A stretch of DNA of 64,000 nt from Phoronis australis (Eukaryota; Phoronida; Phoronidae), in NCBI GenBank assembly GCA_002633005.1, contig NMRA01000026.1, positions 490,434-554,433 of the forward strand, read 5' to 3'. A program made the position numbers and the translations under genes. The notes beneath the pieces were generated by a model, which saw nothing but the letters and a program-made list of their open reading frames with translations, made no database searches and had not been told where the DNA came from. Of this stretch, positions 34,924 to 46,539 are shown piece by piece (within the stretch, counting starts at the first letter, position 1; the number at the start of each line of letters is the position of its first letter).

Positions 34924-36178
34924 TTAAAGTGCTGTCCACACACACATTTACCTTGGAATAAGGTACTCCTGGAAGGTATTGTCGTCAAGTTTGAGTGCTG
35001 TCTGGACACGATTTAAATAGCGCAACGTGCCCCACTTGTGGCAACTTACTCCACATTAGTCCCATTTAGATATCAACTTTTGGCCCAACGCAACTGACAC
35101 GGAGCAAATTGATCAGCAGTTTACACAACCAATTCACTAACTGTGGCAAGACGGAAGTTGTAGGCTGGAAAGTGGAATGCACATGTGCAGGTTTACAAAT
35201 GGCGGGAGTTAAAGTGACAGAGAACCTGTATTAAGGTTATTGCACAAGCGCAGTAGAGATGATCGTTTCCACCTTGCCCCAGTTTTGCGTTTAGACATAT
35301 AATTGACACGGAGCAAGTTGATCGAGCGCAAATTGCTCTACCTCTCAAACGGGTGGCAAAAGTTATCACCGCGGTGTCAGTATGCTCCAGGTCAGTCCTG
35401 TTTACATACATACTTGCGCTAGAACATCTGGTTCCATGTTGGCTGATGGGTGTCAACTTTTGTAGTGTAAGCAGCACTATTATTGAAGGGAGGTAACTTG
35501 TTTGGGTTAACTTGCTCCACTGCAAACCTGGCACAAAGCTGATGTAATTACAAACTCCGTTACATACATTGTGGTCTTCTTTCTGCACGCACCCGTGTTC
35601 ACGTCACTGTCATGCTCAGAGCTACAACTTCTGCCTTGCGCTTATCAGATGTATGTGTGAACTGTGAACACTCCACTTTAATACTGAGGCAAGTTGCATT
35701 AGTGCAAGTTGTTTTAGAGAAAGTCTGTGTGTGTCTATCCATGAATGGAGTGTGTTTTTTCGATAAGACTTGTCGTGAGAAGTTTATCTGTGCACATTAA
35801 CTCTATCAACTGACATATAATCTCTTAAGATTGCCTTGTATCTCCATTGATCGAGTTTTTCTAGACTTGCCATCTCCATCAATTCGCCTTTTGACTCCGT
35901 TGATATACTTACTATCACCAGCCACAGTTTTTATCTCCATCGACTCATCTCCATGAATAGACTTACGGTCATTATCAAATGAGTTAATAGCTTTTTGCTT
36001 GTAGTTAACTGAAGAACATTATCTTCATAAATAGAGTTGTTATTTCTACGCAAAGACTAAGTAAATACCAGGAATGTAACCTGTGATGTCCTTTTACTGC
36101 CCTAGTAGTTTTTACCATTAAGGTCACTGTCTACCTTCATTACTAAAGATTTTATTCTTTTTTAAGTAAACTTTTGAG

Positions 36179-36179
<1 letters not shown>

Positions 36180-36216
<37 letters not shown>

Positions 36217-36234
36217 GTATATGTATATATATAA
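36180..36234. repeat. TA microsatellite
   Basis: A pure (AT)n run of about 30 bases grades into gtatat triplets and then another short (AT)n. Translated on the minus strand it gives a Tyr-Ile run, which is an artefact of the repeat. Confidence 0.95.
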
Positions 36235-39200
36235 CAATCTTATTGTGTGCATCAAAACAATTTTCAGACATGCGTGATCACGTGACTGCGATTTTTCTAA
36301 AAAATCGCATTTTTTCACGGAGATGGCCCAATTTTCCATAAACAATTTTTTCGCTCGGAACTTGCAAATTCTGTTTCTTTGTTTTATTAGGTACAAAACA
36401 GTGTCTGGGATTTCCTTATAAGGCCTTTTAGCCGGAGAAATCCGCTGTCCAATATCAATATGTCAATTTTTTTGAAAAAAGTAAGTCTTAAGCGAAAATT
36501 TTGTAGAAAATGCGGCGATCTCTATGAAAAAAATGTGATTTTTACAAAAATGCATTCACATAATAACTAACCTCTGAACATTGTTTTCGTGCACAAGATA
36601 AGATTCTCTGATTTCCAAGGGTTTTATGGTTTTTTTATTAAGTTAAAAAATTTTTAAAAAAACCTTTGGTAACAAGGCAAAAAGTGACCTTAAAAGTTGT
36701 GCGCTGTTCATTTGTAGTATGTCTGCGAAGAGGCAGAAATATGACCAGAGCGTGGAGACCCAGATTTTCTGCGACAACTAAAAATGGGTGGAATTTGAGA
36801 CATGGTGTTCCGAAGTTAGTCAAATATCAGCATTATTCTAGTGTCCAACATAACCTCCACTTTCTGAAAAGTGCTGCTACTGCAGACACACACTCTATTT
36901 TTCACTGTTATGGTCCTTTTTCTCAGTAACGCTCCCACTTGAGGTTAATTACTGACAGATTTTCTAGCAATTAACCAGCTGTCCTGTGCTACTGCATTTT
37001 TCAATTGGCGTTTCAATGGACTATGTGTTGGGTAAGTGCCAGGCAGTCAGCTATCTTAATTTTCCAATTTTTTATTTTAATGCTCAGTTTTGTTGCTGCT
37101 CATGGTTTTTACAGTTGGGGTGTATTGTTTGCTTGAGGCAATTGGATGTCTTCTCTACCAAGAGTCACATTTCTTTAAAAATCTTTTAACATACAACTCG
37201 TCAACCCACGAAACCATTGTGTTTCAAAAGCTTGATGGTCTCAGAAACCTGCAGTGTGCAAGAAAATGATACCGTACTGTTTATAGTCATGTGATTGTTT
37301 TTTTTCTTAAAGTGCAATTTTCTAATTTCGGCTCAATGTATGTGACAAATTTCACCTAAAAACTCTATGTCTGAATTATTTTAGGTACAATCAGGTGTTT
37401 GGAAAAAATATGGAAGGTTTATTTAGACCAAAGACCCATTTGTCAAATATCAAGACCTCCGTCATTTCATTGGGAAAAAAAATAAAAATAGAAATGTGAC
37501 ATTTTTAGCAATATTTTTGTCCCAAATTGAATTTTCACTAGACTGTGATGGGCTCATAACATTGCTCAGCCAAACCTTTATTTTGATAATTGTTTTATTT
37601 CACAGCTTTTGCGAGTAATTTTGCTTGGCAATACCCTTGTGTGACTTCATGCAGCTTTCTAAAAATAAACCCGGTACCTTTTCTGAATTTGATGCGGGGA
37701 CGCTTTTGTATTTTTTATTGTAGTCGGTCAAGTAAGTCTCAGAATGAGTCGGGGACACAGACAAAAACCTATCTTTGCTTTTTTTGACCTTGTTGAGCAT
37801 ATGCTATATGGCACAGGTATTTGTCCTTAGGTTTCGAAGTTATAATTTGAAAGCAGTATTTGGCATTTTGATATGTAAATCAATCAGAACACGCTGCGCA
37901 ATCTGTAAAAGTGATAGGTAGATTTTAATATTGCTATTCAGCGTTTTTGATTTTACTCATTTACGATATACTCCCAGTGGAGTTCATAGATTGCATGCGA
38001 TTATTTTTATTTGAGGTTAGCGATTTTTTTCTTTGAACCTGTCGCTGCTGTGTATCACTTCAAAGTGTAGGCTCAGTGGATTTTTCCCGATTTCATTCGT
38101 GGGTTTTCCCCGCAGACTTGATTTTTCGCGTTATTGACTGAGGATTTTTTTAGAGCATGTCGCTGTATGCAGCTTCAGATATGGCAAGTTCTTCCTGCGT
38201 TAAAAGTTCATGTGATGTGGAATGCAGGATTGTTTTGCAAATACAGATGAGGTCTGTTATCACTAAGGTCTGTGTTATGGTTTGTCAGCAGTGGAGAAGT
38301 GACCTCACAGTCTCAAGTTCATGTCCTGAAATCAGTGTGATTGAACTAACTAACATAGGGGCATTAGTCAGTTGACACATGAGTGGTTTAATGGTTCATA
38401 GTCCAAACGGGGATGTGATGCTGGAGTTTCTGCAAATACGACCTTGCCTAAAAGATGCCCATGAGCCTGTGGAGATTTTTTTGAATTACAATTTCCTAGA
38501 ACTTATTGAGTTTTCCAAAATGAACAGTGTCGAGGAGTGTCGGGAATGATCAAAACCCATTTTACGGTGCTTTTGCTTTCATTGACCCCTGTATTTGTTT
38601 GAAAGTATGCGCGGACTTACTTTCAGGGTGTACCAGACACATAAATGGGTTATTTTGTGCAAATGGCTTGCTGTTAGGAATATGTGGCATGTTAAAAATC
38701 GATTAAGCTATGGGGAACAAGCAAAATGCACTGTACATCAAAACATTGGATGACAAAAGTTATCATTCATCTTGATGAATTTCTAAATTCAAGAAAATTC
38801 TAAATCATAACTTCTGGAACTTACGGTTAGTTTTCCCAGTGTTGCAGAGACACCTGGCTCCACCTATTGAGGATTTATGAGTTGACTACTTCCTGCGAAA
38901 ATTGCGTTGCCCTATGCTGGTGTTCTTAGTCTACATCTCTAACGCCCTAAGAAACTCTTTTGACAGTGGTTTGATTGGGTATCGGAAAGGATGTGTGGGT
39001 GAAAACCTAACAATCCCTCTTTGAGTAGGCCAATGCAAACCCTCACAGTTTTTGTCTATGAGCGCTAGCAGAGGGCATTGCAATTTTCCCCAGTCAATTC
39101 CCAAGAGTGGAGCTAGGTGGCTCAAATGGAAAAAACTATTTTGAAGTGTGTTCCAGAAGTTGTGATTCGTAGTTTTTGTGTCTGTCGATCGATTGTTTGA

Positions 39201-40698
39201 TGCACATTATCATTCCAGGTTAATGATGATTATGGTTTTATTTAGAAACAATCAGGTGATGAGTTTCATCTAGTTGTTTGGCTTCAGTAAATAAGCGGTG
39301 GGGTCAAAGTGGTGTCTTGTCCATGCTGTGAACGCAACTGAAACGGAGATATTTCTCGAGTACCGTAAATCTTCTTATTACAGCCAGAGCTCTAATAAAT
39401 GCTAGTCTCTTAAAAGAAGCTGTCAAATCAGGAAGGGACAAATCGCCTCAAACGCATTTGAAATCACACGGCACTGGCTTCTAGTGGAAGCTTTGCAGTA
39501 GGTCTGTTCAAATGTATGAGATTTGATAAATGTCAATATAATGTTCTTGTTCAAACAAATATTATTGCTGCCTTTATCTTACAGTCATTGCAGGCTTGCT
39601 GGTAATATCCCTTGTTTAGTCTGTTGGGATTTTTTGCCCTTGTGATCTGGGGTAGTTGTAACATTTGCAACAGGTCACCCAAAGTTTAAGCTCCTTTGAC
39701 AACTTGATGAAATTTTTTGTGAAATTAGCCTCCTCTTGGATCTAATTATAACATTTCTAAAACCATGGTTCAAAGTTTAAGCACTTGTGATAACATTTTG
39801 GCAACTGCTTTTTAAATTCCCGTGGAAAGTAGTTTATCCTCTTTAAAAGTTGTTTACAATAAGGAACGGGAACTAGTTAAATAAAGTAGCAGATACCATA
39901 GGTCTGGTCTTGCACACTTGTGTCACAGTCACAGACTCCAGCATTATACCCTAATCTCCAGCTCGTCACCTGTATACAGTATGCGTCAAAAATAATCTGA
40001 CAAAAGGCTGTTCCAACCCTTCCCTCCCCCCCCGTCATGACCGGCAATGCACAGTCACGTCTGGTCATTCTGGGTAGTCTGTTATGGAATTCTGCTTGCA
40101 CTACTTTCATTCAGCCATCATGAGGGGTTAACGCTGGGTCATTTTGTTTCATTATTTTTGGCATGCACTGTCGGTGCATACCAATAATTGTCCTTGCGGT
40201 AATGTCAATTTTGATTCGTTTTTTTATCAAAATCGTCCACGTGTCAATTTCCGTCACATTTTTTTGAGCTGACTGCACATAAACAGAAGGTTATCAGTTT
40301 TGCCACTGACTCACTAGCTACCTATGCCTTACTTCTCAATCATCTGCAAATCTTGTTGGAAATGTACTGTTAAGGTTATGTTGGGCCTTAGAATCACTGC
40401 CCTCACCGTCCAGAGCTTTGCTGCGTTATTGTACTTATAAACTGGGAGGCGATCTCCTTCTTTCAACTGCCGGTCCATTCAGATCAGTTAACGTTCGTAG
40501 TTGAGTTCAATAATCTTGTTTTATTCTGAGCGTTTGTTGTGTTTGGGGATATTGTATAAAATCTTTGCAACCTTATGTACTAACATGGTTGGTTGACGAG
40601 ATTGGAATTTTGAGTTGTTGGAGAGAATTTACTGTTTTCATTCCACAAGTCAAGATTTTTCACCACAAAGGTCTCGCGACTGTCCTGCATTATGTTAA

Positions 40699-41020
40699 GG
40701 CTGGTTCACACTGGCAAACTTTTTTTGCAAACTTGATCGAGCTCGAGTTCAACATTACTAGTTTGCTTAAGTTTGTTGCATTCTGGTCTTTCGCATAAAT
40801 TTGAAATCCGTTTTTGTGGAGTTTGGCGAATAATAACCAATCAGCATGTAGCTGAAGGTCATGTGATTGTCAGTGTTCAAAATGGCAGCTCCTAGCCTCT
40901 GTAAAGGAAAGTTTGGCAGAATGTAGACTGGCAACAAACTCATCAAAATGTCACCACACTCCGAGTTTGGTCCTGTTTGCAAACAAAAGTTTGATGGAGT
41001 TTGTCAGTGTGTACTGAACA
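40699..41020. mobile_element. MITE-like inverted-repeat element close to exon 41087
   Basis: The left end reads ggttcacactggcaaac and the right end gtttgtcagtgtgtactgaac, which is its inverse apart from an inserted gtac and one mismatch. The inside is about 280 bases without coding potential. It ends about 67 bases before the acceptor of the exon at 41087, so it probably supplies sequence near the branch-point region. A target-site duplication was not identified. Confidence 0.65.
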
Positions 41021-41086
41021 CACCAAACGTACTTGGCTACTCTCAACATTTTGACCAACTGACACCGGTTAATATTACAGTTCCAG

Positions 41087-41253
41087 GTCAGTGTGAATCC
41101 TGTGGCCAGTCAAACTTTTGCTACAAGGGACAGTGCTGCCACCCTGAGTGTCTTGGTGAATGTACAGGGCCAACCCAGTATGACTGTATCGTCTGTCGAC
41201 ATGTCTTCTACAATGGCTCATGTGTCGATAAGTGCCCACCAGGTCTCTATGAG
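41087..41253 (+). CDS. INSR: Insulin/IGF receptor homologue: cysteine-rich exon, part 1
   Basis: It encodes residues 179-233 of the furin-like cysteine-rich domain; its first two bases complete Gly178. Signatures are Cys-Cys-His-Pro-Glu-Cys-Leu-Gly (194-201) and C-x2-C-R-H (211-216), both hallmarks of the insulin-receptor family, and a closing Cys-Pro-Pro-Gly. Asn220 is a potential glycosylation site. The donor is gag|gtaaga (phase 0). Two in-frame acceptors lie six bases apart (AG at 41079-41080 and 41085-41086); I chose the second because it keeps the spacing to the next cysteine closer to human. Vertebrate genes encode this and the next exon as one exon, so an intron is extra here. Open frame continues upstream into a MITE, which is not coding. 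Confidence 0.93.
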
Positions 41254-41944
41254 GTAAGACTACTTTTTCATTATAGCTGAATTTTGGGAGTTATTATTGC
41301 AACCAACGTTAATTCAAGCAAACAATTAAAATGCAGTGACAAATAAAAGAGCAAATAGTTGTTTTTGACATTCCAACATGGTCTATGAAGTTTTCACCAG
41401 TGCTTTGCCATCTACTTGAATTAAATTAATTTGAACTAACAGAGCACAAACAGTGTACCTATGATTACGACGTCTGTCCAGCGTCATTCTTGATATATTT
41501 GCATTCTTAACTATGCTAATGTATAGCAGGAACTAAACGACAATGCTATTTGAACATCACCTACGCTAAATGCGAAAATCAAAAAAAAAATTGCAAATAG
41601 GTGACGTTTGCGCTAATGACGTACCTTGGGATTCACATAGCCCACATCATGCAGTGTTGTTGTCCCCAACACCATGTCACAATACTGCACACGGTTGAGT
41701 GATTTGTTGCAGATCATTTTCGACACAAAACTTGTTCTTAAAAACATTTGGCAGTTTTCATCATACTTCATATTCACATCGTTGCTGTATGTGTTTTTTT
41801 ACTAATTTGATCTAGCAATCACAGAGTTAAGGGAGTAACGTGCAAGGTCCACTTTAAATTGTTGGTCCTGTAAATCAAATGTTGTTTTTTCTACAGTTTG
41901 TAGCAGTTTTGGTCTACAACGACAAACTCTATTTCATTGGTTAG
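41254..41944 (+). other. Intron inside the cysteine-rich domain (691 bp)
   Basis: Phase 0 intron with donor gtaaga and a weak acceptor tttcattggttag. The human gene, as I remember it, has no intron here. The sequence holds a poly-A stretch near 41581 and nothing recognisable as coding. Confidence 0.85.
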
Positions 41945-42140
41945 GTTAACGAACGCCGTTGTATCAGCGACATGGAATGCAAGGCACTGACCAGTGGTGA
42001 CCCCCCTGAGGACCAGATCGACTACAAACTGTTCAATGAAAAGGGCCACGCACGTTGCCTGAAGACATGTCCTTCAGGTTACATGGCTCTGGAATACAGT
42101 CCGCATCATTGTGTCCCTTGTGGAGGCAACTGTCCAACAG
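41945..42140 (+). CDS. INSR: Insulin/IGF receptor homologue: cysteine-rich exon, part 2
   Basis: It encodes residues 234-298 plus one base. It starts Val-Asn-Glu-Arg-Arg-Cys, equivalent to the human stretch Glu-Gly-Trp-Arg-Cys, and ends with the pattern Cys-x-Pro-Cys-Gly-Gly-Asn-Cys-Pro, where the domain meets L2. A Leu-Lys-Thr-Cys-Pro-Ser-Gly motif (272-278) is the last disulfide module. The loop between Cys244-ish and the Leu-Lys-Thr module is acidic and contains no glycosylation sequon. Donor g|gtaaag (42141), phase 1, matches the family boundary before L2. The acceptor ttggttag is poor in pyrimidines, so splicing at this site may be weak. Confidence 0.94.
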
Positions 42141-42639
42141 GTAAAGTGTATGCCGCTGTCACCTAAAGGTGGGTCCCTTATTCATACACATCTCATACAA
42201 TGCCGGCATTTTCATTGTGCTAAACTTTTGGCGTGCTGTGTGTTCTTGGATTCTCAAACATTGATCGTGGAAAAGTTAAATCAGTGTCCCCAGAAAAGTT
42301 CGAAACATTGGAAATCAAACATATCAAACAATTAAAAACCAATGGTGAGTAGCAAACACAAGGATTCAGCAATTTTAAAGTGGCACAGCCAACCTTCTTT
42401 CGAAAGAATGGACTCGGCCACTTACCAGATGTAAAACTTAGTTTCGTATGGAAGTGATTTCTGGGTTTGGATAGTTTGTTTGTGCTGGAAATCGCTATTG
42501 GCACTTGAAATGACCAGGCAGGCACATGAAATGACCAGGCGTGTCGTGCCTTCTTGTTGAGCCTTGAGTGAGACAAGCTGTCCGTTCAGTCCATCTCAAG
42601 CCCAGAAATATGTCTAATCTGAGTGAAGAATACATCCAA

Positions 42640-43215
42640 GATTGGAAAGAGTTTTATTGGAGTCAAGGTTATTTAGGACCATATTGACTAGTTTGAATAT
42701 TAAGCCAAATATCTACTGCAAAACTATAGATGTTATTTTCTGAAAGTGGAATTTGATTTTGGCTTTTTATCATTCTGCCATTAATTGGGTCCACTCACGT
42801 GACCATGTCTTTTTTTGAAAAAATTAGCAAAAAAGGAAACTAAGGTACATTGATAGCAGAAGTGTGGAATCATTGTCATGATCATTATCATTACCGTGAT
42901 CAAATTTTGTTTAATATCAATGTTCAAGATGAAATCTAAAATATGCTGTTACCGTTTTCTCAGTAAATTGTCATTTCCTTTTCATTTGTTTGCAACTTTT
43001 GCATAATAAAAGTTCCGTTTTTTTGTTAGCCCATCATACAGAAGTGGAACATTTCGAAAACAATAGTTAACAACAGCATTTTGAAGAACAATGCATAAGG
43101 CATAGTATCTGAAAGTTTCATATGATTGCGATCACCTGTCTCCGGGATAAGATGTTCCGAAGTTGGCCAAATTTGGACATTTTTCTAGGGTCCTACATAA
43201 CCTTTAACAGGGTCC
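42640..43215 (+). repeat. Dispersed repeat, family D, copy 1
   Basis: Aligns along about 600 bases with 45661-46262 in a later intron. Landmarks in order: tatttaggaccatattgact, a gtggaatttgattttggctt block, gtcacgtgacc-type segment, a gtacattgat segment, a catacagaagtggaacattt block and gttccgaagttggccaaatt followed by ggacatttttctagggtcct. The last block also occurs inverted at about 46405-46475. No reading frame is shared, so it is a non-coding repeat of unknown class. Confidence 0.75.
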
Positions 43216-43616
43216 TGCTTAGGAAAAACAAACACGACCCAAGCAGTGTGTCTGGTTTCCCTGCTGTAATCTTCCTTGATTGCACTTCATGCAAACACTC
43301 ATCATATTTGCATTATTTGCAATCATTGTTCACCTAACCAGCTTTTATCAGTAAGAAATAATACAAAGCAGCTGAGCTTAAGCTGGGCTTAAGATTTTTT
43401 AACGCTGGTCAAGGTTTTTGTAACTTGGCTCTTGGCGTCTAAACGTCCCTCAGTGTTTTTCAAACACTGAGCGCTGTTCCATGTTTGAATTTATGTTGGG
43501 AGAACACTGTTATGTAAAGTTGAAGACGCATTAAACACTCCTTTTACCAAAAATGATCTGATTTGGGTCGCTTAAGTGTTTAAAAAAGATGGCCTTCAGG
43601 CCAGATCAACACAAGA

Positions 43617-43821
43617 AACGTATAACAAGCACTTTAGCGAACGATGTACACTATATAGAGATGTAGTTCAGACATTTCATTTGTTAATCCAAAACATAGT
43701 CAGTGGGAAACTACTCATCTAAAGGGTTCAGTGACGATGTTTTGAGTTAACAAATGTCTTGATTCTATATATAGTGTTGTAAATATAACATTGATAACCA
43801 AAGCGCTTGTTATTGGATTTG
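43617..43821. repeat. Imperfect inverted repeat, arms about 80 bp
   Basis: The left arm (43617-43696) begins gtataacaagcactttagcg and ends near gttaatccaaaacat. The right arm (about 43738-43821) reads the inverse, from tgttttgagttaacaaatg to ccaaagcgcttgttattgg. The arms differ by roughly one base in five. There is no TTAA flank and no other copy was recognised. Confidence 0.75.
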
Positions 43822-45417
43822 GTGTGTTATAAAATCAATCTCTCCTTGTTCTTTACTCAGATAAGAAATAATTTCTCAACTTAAGATGCACTAATAAGTC
43901 CTGATGGCTGCTTAACATCCATGCCCATTTAGTTGTTTGTCACGGTGGGTTAGGTTCAGTCGCCAAGGCAAAATTTTGTCGTCCTGTAGAATTCCTGGCA
44001 GGCAATTGGTAATGACGTGGTTGGTGGGTGCTCACACTCCTTCGTTGTCAAGCGTGTCTTTTGGCTAGTTACAGATTCATTCACTGCCAAATGTGCCGAA
44101 CTGCCAGTTGGGTGCTTGCCCATTTTTGGCCTAGTTAATCCTGCAGTCCATGGGAGGTAACTACAGTTTAACAACAGGTGACAGGACGACAGTTGTGCCC
44201 AATCCTGAATGAAAGGAATGTCTTTTAAAAGAAATTTTTGTTAATGATTGCCTACCTGTGGAATTGCAGTTCATTCAATGACCTCTTAACTGTCCATCGT
44301 CGAGGTTTAATTGACTTAAATTCTGCACGATTCTGAGTTTGAACTTTGTGAGGCGATGTATGTCCCGGAGGGAGTGGTGTAGTGTTGTTCTCCTGACATC
44401 TTGAATACTCGACCAAATACCCTCCTCGGCAGATGATGCCATAATTTTGAAATATCGTACATTTCGGGTGCATCATGCCCAGAATTTGGCCTGAACGTTT
44501 TGTAACAATTCACTGACAAGTATAAATTTCACTGAATTTTTGTGATTGCATCTTATGTTCTACGTATCCTCAAAATTTATTGGACACTTGAAAGTGTAGT
44601 GCTAAAGAAAAACTTGGCAGAGTTGGTTATATTTGTGCAACCAACATTTTGAAGTGCGACTCATTTGAATATATCCTTCCCTGTTCTCCATATTTGATGT
44701 GATCTGACTTTAGCCTGAAGCTTCATATAAAACAGCAATGAGTTATTCTTACTACAGCATTTGTCCATTAGAGCCTCGTAAAGACGGTCATTGCACGCAC
44801 TTGAAACTGTCTGTCCAAATATGTTGGTGCTGCCACACTGTGTTGTAATTTGATAACCGTTTATCTCACCATAAGATTGACGAAAACATTTTGAGACTTC
44901 AAGGCATGTACATCTGAGAATCTGTTGGCTTCTGTTTTATGACTCGGATATAAATCAGTCTATGGATGGCTTAGTCTCACAAAATCAGGCTAAGGCTGAA
45001 AGTCAGAAAATCTGTCTACAACAGAAAGTCAAAAGGCAGAATTTTGTAGCTGCTTTATTAGACAGAAATTTATACTTTGAGAAACGTTTAAGATAAAAAC
45101 AGTATACATTTGGCTATTTGTAACCAGATTTGTGACTTTTAGCTAAAGTCAAGATACAGAAGCCAGTCGACTCCTTAAGAAGCAGCTCCTGAAGCACTGC
45201 CTTTGAAAAATGTTAGCAAATGATTCATGATACTTAATTGAAGAAATTGGCCACTCATGTTACTGTATTACCAATTTTTTGTATCGTCCTGAGTTCTATT
45301 AATAAGCTAAACACGATGGCTCTCTTGGAAAATGGTGACGAAGTGCATACTCTCGTTTAAAAATTAGCAAACAGGAAAGAGTAAAACAAACCTAATTATT
45401 GAATCATTTCTTCCCAG

Positions 45418-45528
45418 TATGCCGTAGCCCCAGAAGGTCGTTTATGATCGACACACCAGCCGCGGCGAAGGATCTGGAAGGATGTTCCGTGGTGCATGGC
45501 GACATAACCATCACCATCAACTCTGGAG
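45418..45528 (+). CDS. INSR: Insulin/IGF receptor homologue: first L2 exon
   Basis: It encodes residues 300-335; the two leading bases finish Val299 and one trailing base starts Glu336. It carries the start of the L2 beta-helix, with Leu-Glu-Gly-Cys (318-321) and the strand Asp-Ile-Thr-Ile-Thr-Ile, equivalent to the human Leu-Gln-Gly-Cys and Leu-Leu-Ile-Asn-Ile. Acceptor ttcttcccag, donor g|gtaatt, phase 1 on both sides. At 111 bases it is shorter than the human exon (149 as I recall), because the linker before L2 is shorter. It is a small exon between two introns of about 3 kb. Confidence 0.92.
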
Positions 45529-45660
45529 GTAATTAATGACCGGTGATTTAGATCTAATGAACAAACTCTAGTTAGCACTTACAGTTTTCTACCCAACAGA
45601 AAATTCTAAGTCAAAACAATTTACAAAATGTGTGTACTTGTTCGAAGGTATTTCTAAACT

Positions 45661-46262
45661 GGGAGGTTTATCTTGAGGTTGTTTAGGCCCATATCAACAG
45701 GTCTGTCTGTTTAGGCCCATATCAACAGGTCTGTGTGTTTAGGCCCATATCAACAGGTCTGTGTGTTTAGGCCCATATCAACAGGTCTGGGTGTTTAGCC
45801 AAGTGTGTACAAAATTATTGATATTAAATCGGCAAAAGCAGATGTTTTTTGATGGAAGGAAGTCTGTAGAATTTGATTTTTGACCTTATACCCATCTGTC
45901 GTTGATTAGGTCACATGGCCATGGTCTCTTAGGAAAATTTTGGGAAAAGGATATGTACATTGATCATAACAAAACAGCGAGATCAATAACGTGACCAAAT
46001 TTTGTATGAAAAAATTTCAAGACAAAACCTCAAAAACTCTGTTACAGTTCCCTGAATTATCACTTTGTTTTTTTTCATGCAATTTTAACCATTTTCCATT
46101 AATATCATATATTAGTCTTTTTCGATAGCCCCCCCACGCAGAAGTGGAACGTTTTAAAAACATTATTCTTAACAGTGTGTAAAGCAAAATATTTGAAAGT
46201 TTCTGAGATATGACGTTCTGAAGTTGAACAAAGTCGGACATTTTTTAAGAGTCCTATGTAGC
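45661..46262 (+). repeat. Dispersed repeat, family D, copy 2
   Basis: Homologous by eye to 42640-43215. Shared blocks include gaatttgatttttgacctta, a ggtcacatggccatggtc segment, gtacattgatcataac, cacgcagaagtggaacg and a segment like gttctgaagttgaacaaagt followed by cggacattttt. In this copy, the first block (tttaggcccatatcaacagg) is amplified four times. Confidence 0.75.
45683..45794. repeat. Tandem repeat, 28 bp x 4, inside repeat D
   Basis: Four consecutive copies of tgtttaggcccatatcaaca followed by ggtctgtc or ggtctgtg. Only the last few bases of the unit vary. The related repeat at 42640 has a single diverged unit at this point, so the expansion is specific to this copy. Confidence 0.95.
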
Positions 46263-46404
46263 CTTAAGTCTTGCAAAAATTGGATTGAGCTGGTGTCGTC
46301 GCTTAAGAAATGATTAATAGATTTTCAACCTCGGCACATGTAAGTGAAACACGGAGGGATTCAAACTTGTTTGCTGCGATGATTCAGAGCATGCTTTTCT
46401 AGTT

Positions 46405-46475
46405 AGGTTTACGTAGGACCCTATAACAATGTCCAAATTTGGCCAGCTTCGGAACGTCCTATCTCAGAAATGGCC
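46405..46475 (-). repeat. Repeat D fragment, inverted
   Basis: Contains acgtaggaccctataacaat followed by gtccaaatttggccagcttcggaac. Read on the minus strand, this is the terminal block of repeat D (gttccgaagttggccaaatt). It lies about 150 bases after the plus-oriented copy 2, giving a head-to-head arrangement. Confidence 0.7.
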
Positions 46476-46539
46476 GACTGGATTCATATGAAGTTTTCAG
46501 TTATAATGCTTCATGCTGTTTGGGATTGTTTGTAAATTG

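Larger units (their letters stand above)
28639..41086 (+). other. Intron after the L1 exon (12.4 kb)
   Basis: Bounded by gtgagt and a ttccag acceptor. It contains a foldback at 31247-31356, a family B copy on the minus strand (32925-33115), a MITE (34446-34923), a TA microsatellite (36180-36234) and a MITE ending about 67 bases before the next exon (40699-41020). A mosaic at 28960-29600 shares short phrases (such as caagttaccctggaacaa) with 34930-35600 and may be another element family. Longer minus-strand open frames at 30240-30632 and 30714-31145 have no recognisable domain and are not called genes. Confidence 0.8.
42141..45417 (+). other. Intron (3.3 kb) with repeat D copy and a foldback
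   Basis: Phase 1 intron. It contains repeat family D copy 1 (about 42640-43215) and an inverted repeat at 43617-43821. The rest is AT-rich with short open frames and no recognised exon. Confidence 0.8.

Noticed and set aside
36666-36929. 87-codon frame beside the TA microsatellite, open also in another frame
   Set aside because: The sequence shares the gttccgaagtta-type phrase of repeat family D and has stops in the more protein-like frame; regarded as repeat-derived.
40948-41086. Open frame upstream of the exon at 41087, with an ATG at 40948
   Set aside because: It lies mostly in a MITE; the conserved protein starts at the acceptor and joins the 28638 donor in phase.
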